From: an uncultured Bacilli bacterium
Lineage (GTDB): Bacteria; Bacillota_I; Bacilli_A; Mycoplasmatales; Mycoplasmoidaceae
DNA: 23,405 nt
Direction of reading: 5' to 3'
Assembly (NCBI GenBank): GCA_904501665.1
Contig: CAJGBT010000012.1
Location: forward strand, 1-23,405
Part shown: positions 16,300-23,405 of the stretch, one piece after another
Layout of the letters: each line of letters begins with the position of its first letter
Numbering within the stretch: position 1 is the stretch's first letter
The notes under the pieces: model-generated
What the model was told of the DNA's origin: nothing
The model's database searches: none
What the model saw: only the letters and a program-made list of their open reading frames with translations
Position numbers and translations under genes: made by a program

Positions 16300-18275
16300 T
16301 GTCAACCAGTCGATTTGCTTCTATTATTAAAGAAAATATTAAAAACTATAATAAGAAAATTTTAAAATCCGAAGAAGGGATTGTTATTTCTGTTGGAGAT
16401 AGTATTATTATTGCCTCTGGTTTAAAAAATGTAATGCTTAATGAAATTGTTGAATTTGAAAATGGGGTAACTGGATTAGTACAAAATCTAGAAGAAGATG
16501 TTGTTGCCATTATTTCTTTAGGTAAATATGAAGATATTAAAGAAGGTTCAATAGTAAAAAGAACACATCAAGTTTCTAAAATTAAAGTTGGTGATGGATT
16601 CTTAGGAAGAATTGTTGATGCACTAGGTAACCCAATTGATGGTAAAGGAGTTATTAAAGGGAAAATGGAATATCATGATCTTGAAAAAATAGCACCTGGA
16701 GTAATGACTAGAAAATCAGTAGATCAACCAATGCAAACTGGTATTTTAGCAATTGATTCTATGTTTCCAATTGGTAAAGGACAAAGAGAATTAATTATTG
16801 GTGATCGTCAAACAGGAAAAACAACAATTGCTTTAGATACTATCATTAATCAAAAAGGTAAAGATGTTTATTGTATTTATGTTTCTATTGGTCAAAAAGC
16901 ATCATCAGTAGCTAATGTTATGAGAATTCTTTTAGAAGCAAAAGCTGATGAATATACTACAATTGTTTCTTCACCAGCAAATGATTTTCCATCTCTTAAT
17001 TACCTTGCTCCATTTACAGGTATTTCATTAGCTGAATATTGAATGAGTCAAGGTAAAGATGTATTAATCATCTATGATGACTTATCAAAACATGCTGTTG
17101 CATATCGAACAATCTCATTATTATTAAGGAGACCTCCTGGTAGAGAAGCTTACCCTGGTGACATTTTTTATTTACACTCTCGTTTATTAGAAAGATCATG
17201 TCGTTTAAATGAAAAAAATGGTGGTGGATCAATTACTGCTTTACCTATTATTGAAACATTATCAGGAGATATTTCAGCATATATTCCAACCAATGTTATT
17301 TCAATTACTGATGGTCAATTGTTCATGCAAGCTAATTTATTTAATAGTGGACAAAGACCTGCCATTGATGTTGGATTATCAGTTTCTAGAGTTGGTTCCG
17401 CTGCTCAAATTAAATGTGTGAAACAAGCTTCATCATCATTAAAATTAGAATTAGCTAGTTATAATGAACTTCAATCATTTGCTCAATTTGGTTCTGATTT
17501 AGACAAGGAAACAACTAAAGCATTAAACCATGGTAAACGAATTATGGAATTGTTAAAACAAAGACAATCAAATCCTATTAATGAAATTGATGAAACAATT
17601 ATTTTGTTTTTAATTAAGGAAAAATTCATTGATTTTATCCCTGTTGAAAATGTAGTAGACTTTAAATTAGATTTAATTAGAGCAGCCACTAATTGAAAAT
17701 CAAAAATGATTTTAACTAAAACTCAAAATATTGATGAAAACACTGAAAAAGTTTTAAGATATGAAATTAAAAATTTTATTTTCTATTATATTAATCAAAT
17801 TACAAATTACAATTATCCAATTGGTTTAACAAAAGATGATCTTCAACCTACTAATGAGGAAAAAGAAGCATACAAGAAAACAGATAACATAACTTTCTCA
17901 AAATCAAAACCAGATGAATTACCAAAACAAGCAAACAAAATAGAAGAACAAAAAACAAAAGCTAAGAATAATTCATTTATTAAAAATAAAAAAACTAATA
18001 ATACAAAAGTAAAATCAATTGCTCCTAAAAAGAAAAATGAAATTTCAAAAGAACAAAAGCATACAATTGTTAAATTAAAAGATGCTAATGATTACAACTA
18101 TAAACGAAGACTTACTGAATGATTAAAAAACGCTGGTTATAATGAAAAAGAAAAAAAATGTTCAATTTGTCATAATGATTGTAATACTTCAATTCTTTTA
18201 GAAAATCATAAACATATTTGTTATACATGTTGAATTAAAAAGAGCAATTTTAAAAAAATAAGTGGATCTAAGTAA
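16299..18275 (+). CDS. atpA: F1Fo ATP synthase subunit alpha with a C-terminal zinc-ribbon-like extension
   Basis: Subunit alpha holds the non-catalytic nucleotide sites of the F1 head. The product is 658 residues with four UGA Trp codons; ordinary alpha subunits are 500-520. Residues 1 to ~510 are a standard alpha: GDRQTGKT P-loop at 168-175, PPGREAYPGD, and the arginine finger in SVSRVGSAAQIK. The body ends in a helix beginning IDENTEKVLRYEIKNF, which aligns to the normal alpha C-terminus. About 150 further residues follow in the same frame: a Lys/Asn/Glu-rich linker, then Cys621-x2-Cys624 and Cys641-x2-Cys644. AAAGGAG precedes the start, which overlaps atpH by one base. Confidence 0.95.
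17826..18275 (+). other. AtpA C-terminal extension: Lys-rich linker plus CxxC...CxxC module
   Basis: This part of atpA (about residues 510-658) has no counterpart in ordinary alpha subunits. Residues ~510-595 are a low-complexity basic linker. Residues ~596-620 look helical (DYNYKRRLTEWLKNAG). The end holds CSICHNDC (Cys621, Cys624, Cys628), HKH at 637-639, and CYTC (Cys641, Cys644), the layout of a zinc ribbon. Two UGA Trp codons fall inside it and the frame stays open to TAA, so it is under coding constraint and not simple read-through. The function is unknown. Confidence 0.8.
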
Positions 18276-18281
18276 TATATT

Positions 18282-18761
18282 ATGGGAAAAGAACAAACAA
18301 AATTTCAGATTTTAAAAAACAAAATTAAATCATTTTCTAAAAAACAAAAAATTCTTTATTTTTTAGGAATAATATTTTGTATTGTTCTAATTGCATTTTT
18401 GATTTATGGTTTGGTAGCAATCACTAATATTCAAAGTGATTATTTTAAAGCAACTGATCAATGGCTTAATCCTGATAAAAATGGTTCATCAATAATTAAT
18501 GGTGTAGATTATGGACAAATAGCAAAAAACCACCCTACTTGGGGAGCTAAACAAATAGCTTGGTTTTTAACTTCTAATGATCATATAGGTGGTCCAATAT
18601 ATATTGCTATTATCATTGCTGGTTTTTTATTATTACCATTAGCTATTTATTTAATAAGTTTCCATGCTATTTTATTATTTCCTAAAAAATCAAAGGAAGA
18701 AAAACTTCAGAAACAAGCTTTAAAAAAACAAAAAGCTAATTTAAAGAAAGGAGTTAAATAA
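18282..18761 (+). CDS. Unrecognised two-helix membrane protein inserted between atpA and atpG
   Basis: The 159-residue protein has a basic N-terminus (residues 1-24), a membrane helix at about 25-48, an external-type segment of about 60 residues with WLNPDKNG and YGQIAKNHPTWGAKQIAWFL, a second helix near 108-132, and a Lys-rich, probably coiled C-terminus. It is not a known ATP synthase subunit. It begins 6 bp after atpA, and its TAA overlaps the atpG ATG by one base, with the atpG SD (AAAGGAG) inside it, so it is made together with the synthase. All three Trp codons are UGG, whereas atpA uses UGA at all four of its Trp positions. Confidence 0.85.
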   Translation: MGKEQTKFQILKNKIKSFSKKQKILYFLGIIFCIVLIAFLIYGLVAITNIQSDYFKATDQWLNPDKNGSSIINGVDYGQIAKNHPTWGAKQIAWFLTSNDHIGGPIYIAIIIAGFLLLPLAIYLISFHAILLFPKKSKEEKLQKQALKKQKANLKKGVK

Positions 18762-19600
18762 TGTCATTAGATGAATTAAAGAAAAGAATTTCCTCAATTA
18801 AAACAACATCAAAAATTACTAATGCAATGAAATTAGTTGCTGCTAGTAAAATTATTAAACAAAAAGCAATTTATGCAAAGATCCATGATTATTATGAAGA
18901 ATATTATCAAATAGTTGGTAAGATTTTGAATTTATCCAATGAATTTAATTATCAAATAGATAATAATACCAAAACACTATATATTGTAATTACTTCGACT
19001 TTAGGATTGTGTGGTGGATACAATAATAACATTATTAAATATGTTTTATCAGAAATGAAAAACATTGATTATATTTTACAAATTGGTAAAAAAGGCAAAG
19101 GATATTTTAAACGTAATCTAAATGAAGAACAAATCATTGAATTTGATAACTTTAATAATGATAATTTATATGAAAGCTGTTTGATTTTAGCTAACTATGT
19201 TGTGAAATTATTTAATGAGCATAAATTTAAAGCTATTAAAATTGTTTATACTAAATTTATTAATGCCATTACCTTTCAACCAACAACTTTAAATTTGATT
19301 CCCTTTGATAAAAAAATCTTGGAAAAAGAAAAAGCATTATCTATTAATGACTTTGATTTTGAACCTAAAAAAGAAATCATTATTCATGAGATATTATCTA
19401 GTTATTTATCTAGTATGATTTATGGTTCAATTATCGAATCATCAATTAGTGAAAATGCATCTAGAAGAAATGCGATGGATACAGCATCAGATAATGCTAA
19501 TGAATTAATTGAAAATTTAAAATTAGTATTTAATAGAATTAGACAAGCAAAAATTACAAATGAGATTACAGAAATTGTGGCAGGAAGTGAGGAAAATTAA
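18761..19600 (+). CDS. atpG: F1Fo ATP synthase subunit gamma
   Basis: Gamma is the rotating central shaft. The protein is 279 residues, within the usual range. The N-terminal helix (MSLDELKKRISSIKTTSKITNAMKLV, ASKI) and the C-terminal helix (SENASRRNAMDTASDNANELI, RQAKITNEITEIV) that form the shaft are both present, with the Rossmann-like middle (YIVITSTLGLCGGYNNNI) between them. AAAGGAG precedes the start, which overlaps the upstream membrane gene by one base. The SD of atpD (GAGGA) lies within its last codons. Confidence 0.96.
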   Translation: MSLDELKKRISSIKTTSKITNAMKLVAASKIIKQKAIYAKIHDYYEEYYQIVGKILNLSNEFNYQIDNNTKTLYIVITSTLGLCGGYNNNIIKYVLSEMKNIDYILQIGKKGKGYFKRNLNEEQIIEFDNFNNDNLYESCLILANYVVKLFNEHKFKAIKIVYTKFINAITFQPTTLNLIPFDKKILEKEKALSINDFDFEPKKEIIIHEILSSYLSSMIYGSIIESSISENASRRNAMDTASDNANELIENLKLVFNRIRQAKITNEITEIVAGSEEN

Positions 19601-19601
19601 T

Positions 19602-21017
19602 ATGACACAAACAAAAAAAACAAGTGATGAAAAAAGTATTGGGTATATTCATCAAGTATTAGGACCAGTAGTTGATGTGTATTTTGCTGGTAGAATGCCT
19701 AATATAAATGATGCTCTAGAAGTTGATAATCAAGGTAAAAAATTAGTTTTAGAAGTAGCACAATTAATTAGTGGTGATATTGCTAGATGTATTTCAATTG
19801 ATACAACTAATGGGTTAGTAAGAGGACAAGAAGTAATTAATACAGGAGCACCAATCTCTGTTCCAGTAGGAAAAGAAGTATTAGGAAGGATGTTTAATGT
19901 AACTGGAGATCCAATTGATGATAAACCACCAATTCAAAATCCTAAATTAAGACCAATTCACAATACTGCTCCAAGTTATGAAGAACAATCAGCAGCAACT
20001 GAAATATTAGAAACTGGAATTAAAGTAATTGACCTTTTAATACCTTATGTTAAAGGAGGAAAAATTGGTTTATTTGGTGGTGCTGGTGTTGGTAAAACTG
20101 TTTTGGTACAAGAATTAATTCATAATATTGCTACAAGTAGTGGTGGTTTGTCTGTTTTTGCTGGTGTTGGCGAAAGAACAAGAGAAGGAAATGATTTATA
20201 TTATGAAATGATTGATGGTGGTGTGATTGATAAAACAGCATTAGTTTTTGGTCAAATGAATGAACCACCAGGAGCAAGAATGAGAGTTGCATTAACAGCA
20301 TTAACTATGGCGGAAGAATTTAGAGATCAATATAAACAAGATGTTTTATTGTTCATTGATAATATTTTTAGATTTACACAAGCTGGTTCAGAGGTTTCAG
20401 CACTATTAGGAAGAATGCCTTCAGCAGTTGGTTACCAACCAACGTTAGCCTTTGAGATGGGACAATTACAAGAAAGAATTACATCTACTAAATCAGGTTC
20501 AATCACTTCAGTACAAGCAGTTTATGTTCCTGCTGATGACTTAACTGATCCAGCACCAGCAACAATTTTCTCCCATTTGGATGCTAAAACTGTTTTAGAT
20601 CGATCAATCGCCTCTTTAGGGATTTTCCCAGCTATTCATCCACTTGAGTCAAGTTCACGTTTATTGGAACCAAAAATTGTTGGTGTTGAACATTATAAGG
20701 TTGCACGTGAGGTACAAAGAATATTACAAAAGTTTAATGAATTACAAGATATTATCGCCATCTTAGGAATTGAGGAATTGAGCGAAGAAGATAAATTAGT
20801 TGTTAACCGTGCTCGTAAAATCAGAAACTTCTTATCACAACCATTCTTTGTGGCTGAAAAATTCTCAGGTAAACCAGGTAAATTTGTTAAAGTAGCCGAT
20901 ACTGTTAAAGGATTTAAAGATATTGTGGAAGGGAAATGTGATGATATCCCTGAATCTTATTTCTTATATGTAGGTACAATTGATGAAGTTTATAGTAAGT
21001 ATAATAAAAATAAATAA
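19602..21017 (+). CDS. atpD: F1Fo ATP synthase subunit beta
   Basis: Beta carries the catalytic sites of F1. The protein is 471 residues, the normal length. It has GYIHQVLGPVVDVYF at the N-terminus, the P-loop GGAGVGKT at residues 159-166, GERTREGNDLYYEM with the catalytic Glu, ALTMAEEFRD, and ALLGRMPSAVGYQPTL. A longer open frame begins at 19560 but overlaps atpG. ATG 19602 fits the family start and has GAGGA 9 nt upstream. The codon pattern is conserved and the gene contains no tryptophan. Confidence 0.97.
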   Translation: MTQTKKTSDEKSIGYIHQVLGPVVDVYFAGRMPNINDALEVDNQGKKLVLEVAQLISGDIARCISIDTTNGLVRGQEVINTGAPISVPVGKEVLGRMFNVTGDPIDDKPPIQNPKLRPIHNTAPSYEEQSAATEILETGIKVIDLLIPYVKGGKIGLFGGAGVGKTVLVQELIHNIATSSGGLSVFAGVGERTREGNDLYYEMIDGGVIDKTALVFGQMNEPPGARMRVALTALTMAEEFRDQYKQDVLLFIDNIFRFTQAGSEVSALLGRMPSAVGYQPTLAFEMGQLQERITSTKSGSITSVQAVYVPADDLTDPAPATIFSHLDAKTVLDRSIASLGIFPAIHPLESSSRLLEPKIVGVEHYKVAREVQRILQKFNELQDIIAILGIEELSEEDKLVVNRARKIRNFLSQPFFVAEKFSGKPGKFVKVADTVKGFKDIVEGKCDDIPESYFLYVGTIDEVYSKYNKNK

Positions 21018-21031
21018 GGATTTTTTTCAAT

Positions 21032-21427
21032 ATGAACTTAATACAATTAAAAATGATTACACCTGAGGGTGTCAAATTTGATAAAAAGGTTAAGATTTTT
21101 AATACTAAAACTGTTAATGGTGCAATTGGTATTAATGCTAATGAAACAGGACTAATAGCTAAATTAGTTAATCATACTTGTTCAATTACAATAGATGATA
21201 AATCTAAAGTAGAATATGTTATTTTAGATGGTTTATTATATTCTACAAAAAGTATTATTAAAGTCTTTGCTAATTATTGTGAAGAAAAGAATAAGATTGA
21301 TATTAATAAAATTAAAAAAGAAATTGAAACTTTAAGCAAGAAATCCGAAAATAAAGATATAGTTGTCCATGAAACCAATGACTTTAAATTAAAGCAAAAC
21401 CTTGCCATTTTAGAAGCAATTAAATAA
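21032..21427 (+). CDS. atpC: F1Fo ATP synthase subunit epsilon
   Basis: Epsilon binds gamma and can inhibit ATP hydrolysis. The protein is 131 residues. The beta-sandwich is visible (LIQLKMITPEGVKF, GAIGINANETGLIAKLV, VILDGLLYSTKSIIKVFANY), followed by the helical C-terminus. AAGGA near 21016-21020 precedes ATG 21032. It closes the operon; the convergent tyrS stop lies 6 bp beyond and no hairpin terminator is visible between them. Confidence 0.93.
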   Translation: MNLIQLKMITPEGVKFDKKVKIFNTKTVNGAIGINANETGLIAKLVNHTCSITIDDKSKVEYVILDGLLYSTKSIIKVFANYCEEKNKIDINKIKKEIETLSKKSENKDIVVHETNDFKLKQNLAILEAIK

Positions 21428-21433
21428 TTTTCA

Positions 21434-22678
21434 TTAAATCCATTGAATAATGAAGTAATTCCTTTTGCCTTTTTTGATAATACTAAATTGTTGGGCAATA
21501 GTATTTTTATTTGAAAAAACCTTATTTTCATCATTTTCCTTCATACCATTAACCATAATAGCATTTGCTGAAATTAATTGTCTAGCTTCTCGATTTGAAG
21601 GAGCAATCTTTGCTTTTACTAACAACTCTACAAGCGTGTATTGAAAATTTGCTAATTGGATATTTGGAATAGTTTTAACTATTTGAATCAATTCTTGCTC
21701 ATTTAATGAATTAAAATTATCAGTAAATAAAGCATTAGATATTTTAATTGATTGTTGATAAGCTGCATCTCCATGAATGTCAGATACAATCACCTCTGCT
21801 AGTTTTTTTTGTGCTGCTCTAGCCTTTGGATTTTCTTCTAGTGTTTTTGCAAGACCATCGATTGTTTTCTTGTCTAGCATTGTTAGTGTTTTTAATAATT
21901 TGATAACATCTTTATCTTCTTGATTAATAAGAAATTGGTACATCTCATAAGGTGAAGTTAGTGCTTTATCAAGAAAAATAGCCCCTTTCTCTGATTTACC
22001 AAATTTACTACCATCTGCTTTTAATAATAAATTAATTGTGATTCCACAAGCAAGATTATCATCACCAATAACTTTACGAATCATTTCACAACCAGTAGTG
22101 ATATTCCCTCATTGGTCACTACCACCTACTTGAATGGCAATATTCTTGGTTTGGTAATAAAATAAAAAATCATAACCTTGAATTAAAGTATATGTGAATT
22201 CAGTAAATGAAATTCCACTTTCTAGTCGATTACTAATAGTCTCCTTTTCTAACATATAATTGACATTAATTAATTTTCCGATATCTCTTAAAAAATCTAA
22301 GAATAAGTAATTTTTAAAATGTTCATAGTTATCTAGTACCTCTACTTGACCATATTTTTGTAATTGTTTAATAATATTTTTTTTATTTTCATTAATTAAA
22401 TCAATATCTAATAAATTTCGTTCGCTAGATTTTCCTGATGGATCACCAATCATTCCAGTTGCTCCACCTACTAGTCCAAAAGTAGGAACACCTCATGTTT
22501 TAAATCTTCTTAGCATCATTATCATTACATAATTACCAAGATGAAGTGATTTTGCACTTGGGTCAAAACCTATATAAACACCTTTTTTTTGTTTTAAAGC
22601 TTTTAAGAACTTTTCTTCATTAGTAATATTATTCAATAGTCCTCTTCATTTTAAATCATCTATAATTTTATTATTCAT
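21434..22678 (-). CDS. tyrS: Tyrosyl-tRNA synthetase
   Basis: TyrRS charges tRNA-Tyr, whose gene is also in this window. The protein is 414 residues, normal, with UGA Trp codons at several sites. Class I signatures: HLGN at residues 46-49 (the HIGH motif) and KFGKS at 225-229 (KMSKS variant). Also present are GFDPSAKSLHLGN, GGATGMIGDPSGKSSER, YDFLFYYQ and GGSDQWGNI. The C-terminal S4 RNA-binding domain is seen in LLVKAKIAPSNREARQLISANAIMVNG. AAGGAA precedes ATG 22678. The short leader leaves no room for a T-box. Confidence 0.96.
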
Positions 22679-22704
22679 TTAAGTTCCTTATTATTAATAT
22701 TTTA

Positions 22705-22710
22705 ATTATA
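22705..22710 (-). promoter_or_regulatory. -10 box of tyrS
   Basis: A minus-strand TATAAT lies 27-32 bases before the tyrS start. The place of a -35 box falls in the edge of the 22-bp direct repeat at 22730-22751. Confidence 0.4.
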
Positions 22711-22729
22711 TAAAACAAAAAGCTTAAAA

Positions 22730-22751
22730 ATTCCTTATAAATTCTAAATAA
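22730..22751. repeat. 22-bp direct repeat, copy 1
   Basis: An exact match to 23330-23351, offset by exactly 600 bp. This copy sits in the tyrS upstream region and is non-coding (a stop directly precedes it in the frame used by copy 2). Confidence 0.8.
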
Positions 22752-22840
22752 CTATTTTATTAGAAAATAATGATTGTTTAAAGATCTAAAATCCTAGTTA
22801 AAACAAAAGATATATTTATTACTGATAAATTTAAACATCA

Positions 22841-23107
22841 TTATAAAATTACAAATGATTTAATATAGATGGATAGTCAATCAATATATAACTTTAATGT
22901 GAATTCTGCAAAAATTCTATACTTCTTATAAAGATGGATGATGATACTATCATGATTATGTAAAAATAAATTCTTTAAAGATTGTTCAAATCACCATCTT
23001 TCTGGACTGGCTAGTAAAATCAAGTTTGACAATAAAAAATCCCACCAAATATAATTGGTAGGATTAGTTAGCTTTTTTACTAACTTCCGAAAGGACCTAT
23101 ATGTGTT
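22841..23107 (-). pseudogene. Possible decayed coding fragment
   Basis: With UGA as Trp, the minus strand is open for 88 codons between TAA at 23108-23110 and TAA at 22841-22843. The translation (IWWDFLLSNLILLASPERWW, then FEQSLKNLFLHNHD) looks protein-like and rich in hydrophobic and aromatic residues. There is no ATG or SD, and a terminator-like hairpin lies inside. I do not recognise the family. Chance openness cannot be excluded. Confidence 0.25.
23034..23065 (-). terminator. Rho-independent terminator-like hairpin
   Basis: AATCC-ACCAA pairs with TTGGT-GGATT with one C-A mismatch around a 6-nt loop. On the minus strand it is followed by a T run. It could end the minus-strand gene entering from the right edge, although its stop codon is more than 250 bases away. 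Confidence 0.5.
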
Positions 23108-23318
23108 TTAAAATAGATTTTATTTATTAATAAAATATATACTAGCTTTTTAGAAAGTTGAGTTTTAAAGTAGACTAAAATTTTACATCAATTTATTATA
23201 TAGTAAGGTTTTTTTCATATAATTAGAGCAATTATTTTAAATACTTAAAATTGTGCTTAACTACATATACTTACTTAAATTTATAAATATTTTTTTATTC
23301 ATAGATAACTATAAGAAT

Positions 23319-23405
23319 TTATATATCACATTCCTTATAAATTCTAAATAAAGCAATTGAATTAGTATCAACAGAACTATGAGTAGTATAAAAACCTCCT
23401 CAATT
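23319..23405 (-). CDS. C-terminal end of an unidentified protein, cut by the window edge
   Basis: The minus strand is open from the right edge to TAA at 23319-23321, giving 28 residues that start NWGGFYTTHSSVDTN and end ALFRIYKECDI, with one UGA Trp (23400-23402). Codon use and residue mix look genuine rather than random AT-rich translation. The 22-bp direct repeat copy 2 lies within it and encodes most of LFRIYKEC. Too short to identify; a surface protein tail is one possibility, but that is a guess. Confidence 0.4.
23330..23351. repeat. 22-bp direct repeat, copy 2
   Basis: Identical to 22730-22751. This copy lies in the coding end of the gene running in from the right edge, so it is probably the source copy. 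Confidence 0.8.

Larger units (their letters stand above)
22679..23318. other. 640-bp stretch without an intact gene
   Basis: Apart from the tyrS promoter, this interval contains one long stop-free frame without a start codon (22841-23107, minus), a minus-strand terminator-like hairpin (23034-23065), a small inverted repeat (GTTAG/CTAAC near 23067-23083) and one copy of a 22-bp direct repeat. Between 23111 and 23318 I see only AT-rich sequence with stops in all frames. It looks like decayed coding DNA or the scar of a rearrangement. Confidence 0.5.

Noticed and set aside
16299..18275. atpA as a broken gene followed by a separate Lys-rich gene
   Set aside because: The interruptions are UGA codons in the same frame; the end of the normal alpha body spans the join at 17694-17706, so the extension belongs to AtpA.
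19560..19601. Earlier start for atpD
   Set aside because: It would overlap atpG by 41 bases and add residues unlike beta subunits; ATG 19602 has an SD.
22679..22740. T-box riboswitch upstream of tyrS
   Set aside because: Only about 20-25 nt separate the likely transcription start from the tyrS ATG, and no specifier or antiterminator structure is visible.
1..23405. CRISPR arrays, complete insertion sequences, replication origin
   Set aside because: No regularly spaced repeats, no transposase gene with terminal inverted repeats, and no DnaA-box cluster were seen on either strand.

Overview
The window comes from a mollicute (Mycoplasma-type bacterium). It is very AT-rich, and genes read through only if UGA encodes tryptophan: rplA, rarA, greA, gapN, arcA, tsaD, atpB, atpF, atpH, atpA, tyrS and others all carry in-frame UGA at family-expected positions. 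Shine-Dalgarno (SD) sites are variable, and many promoters show only a TATAAT -10 box. The tRNA order Tyr-Gln-Lys-Leu-Gly and an MG406-type gene ahead of atpB fit the pneumoniae/Ureaplasma/Malacoplasma side of the Mollicutes. The exact species cannot be fixed from the sequence.

Layout. 1-719: the 3' part of a type I restriction specificity gene (hsdS). 871-3906, plus strand: rplK-rplA behind a leader with a GC-rich hairpin, then rarA and greA. 3971-4473: five tRNA genes, with an extra tRNA-shaped element lacking an anticodon arm between Gln and Lys, closed by a strong terminator. 4549-5154, minus: a stand-alone GlmU-type acetyltransferase domain. 5230-6663, plus: gapN. 6653-9035, minus: lemA and a 574-residue membrane protein. 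9140-10384, minus: arcA alone. 10494-11351, minus: an Abi_2-like gene with a HEPN-type motif. 11372-12334, plus: tsaD. 12327-13157, minus: a Cof-type HAD phosphatase.

13414-21427, plus: a complete F1Fo ATP synthase operon, (atpI-like)-atpB-E-F-H-A-X-G-D-C. Three features stand out. AtpA has a C-terminal extension of about 150 residues, a Lys-rich linker followed by a CxxC...CxxC zinc-ribbon-like module. An unrecognised two-helix membrane protein (X) sits between atpA and atpG and overlaps atpG by 1 nt. AtpE has a long hydrophilic N-terminal extension.

21434-22678, minus: tyrS. The last ~730 bases hold no intact gene: a decayed open frame, a minus-strand terminator, a 22-bp direct repeat exactly 600 bp apart, and the last 28 codons of a minus-strand gene running in from the right.

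As a system, arcA (arginine catabolism), gapN (NADPH supply) and the ATP synthase describe the energy metabolism of a wall-less parasite. The hsdS and Abi-like genes are remnants or members of its defence repertoire. The most likely undescribed biology is the altered AtpA together with the extra membrane protein inside the atp operon.
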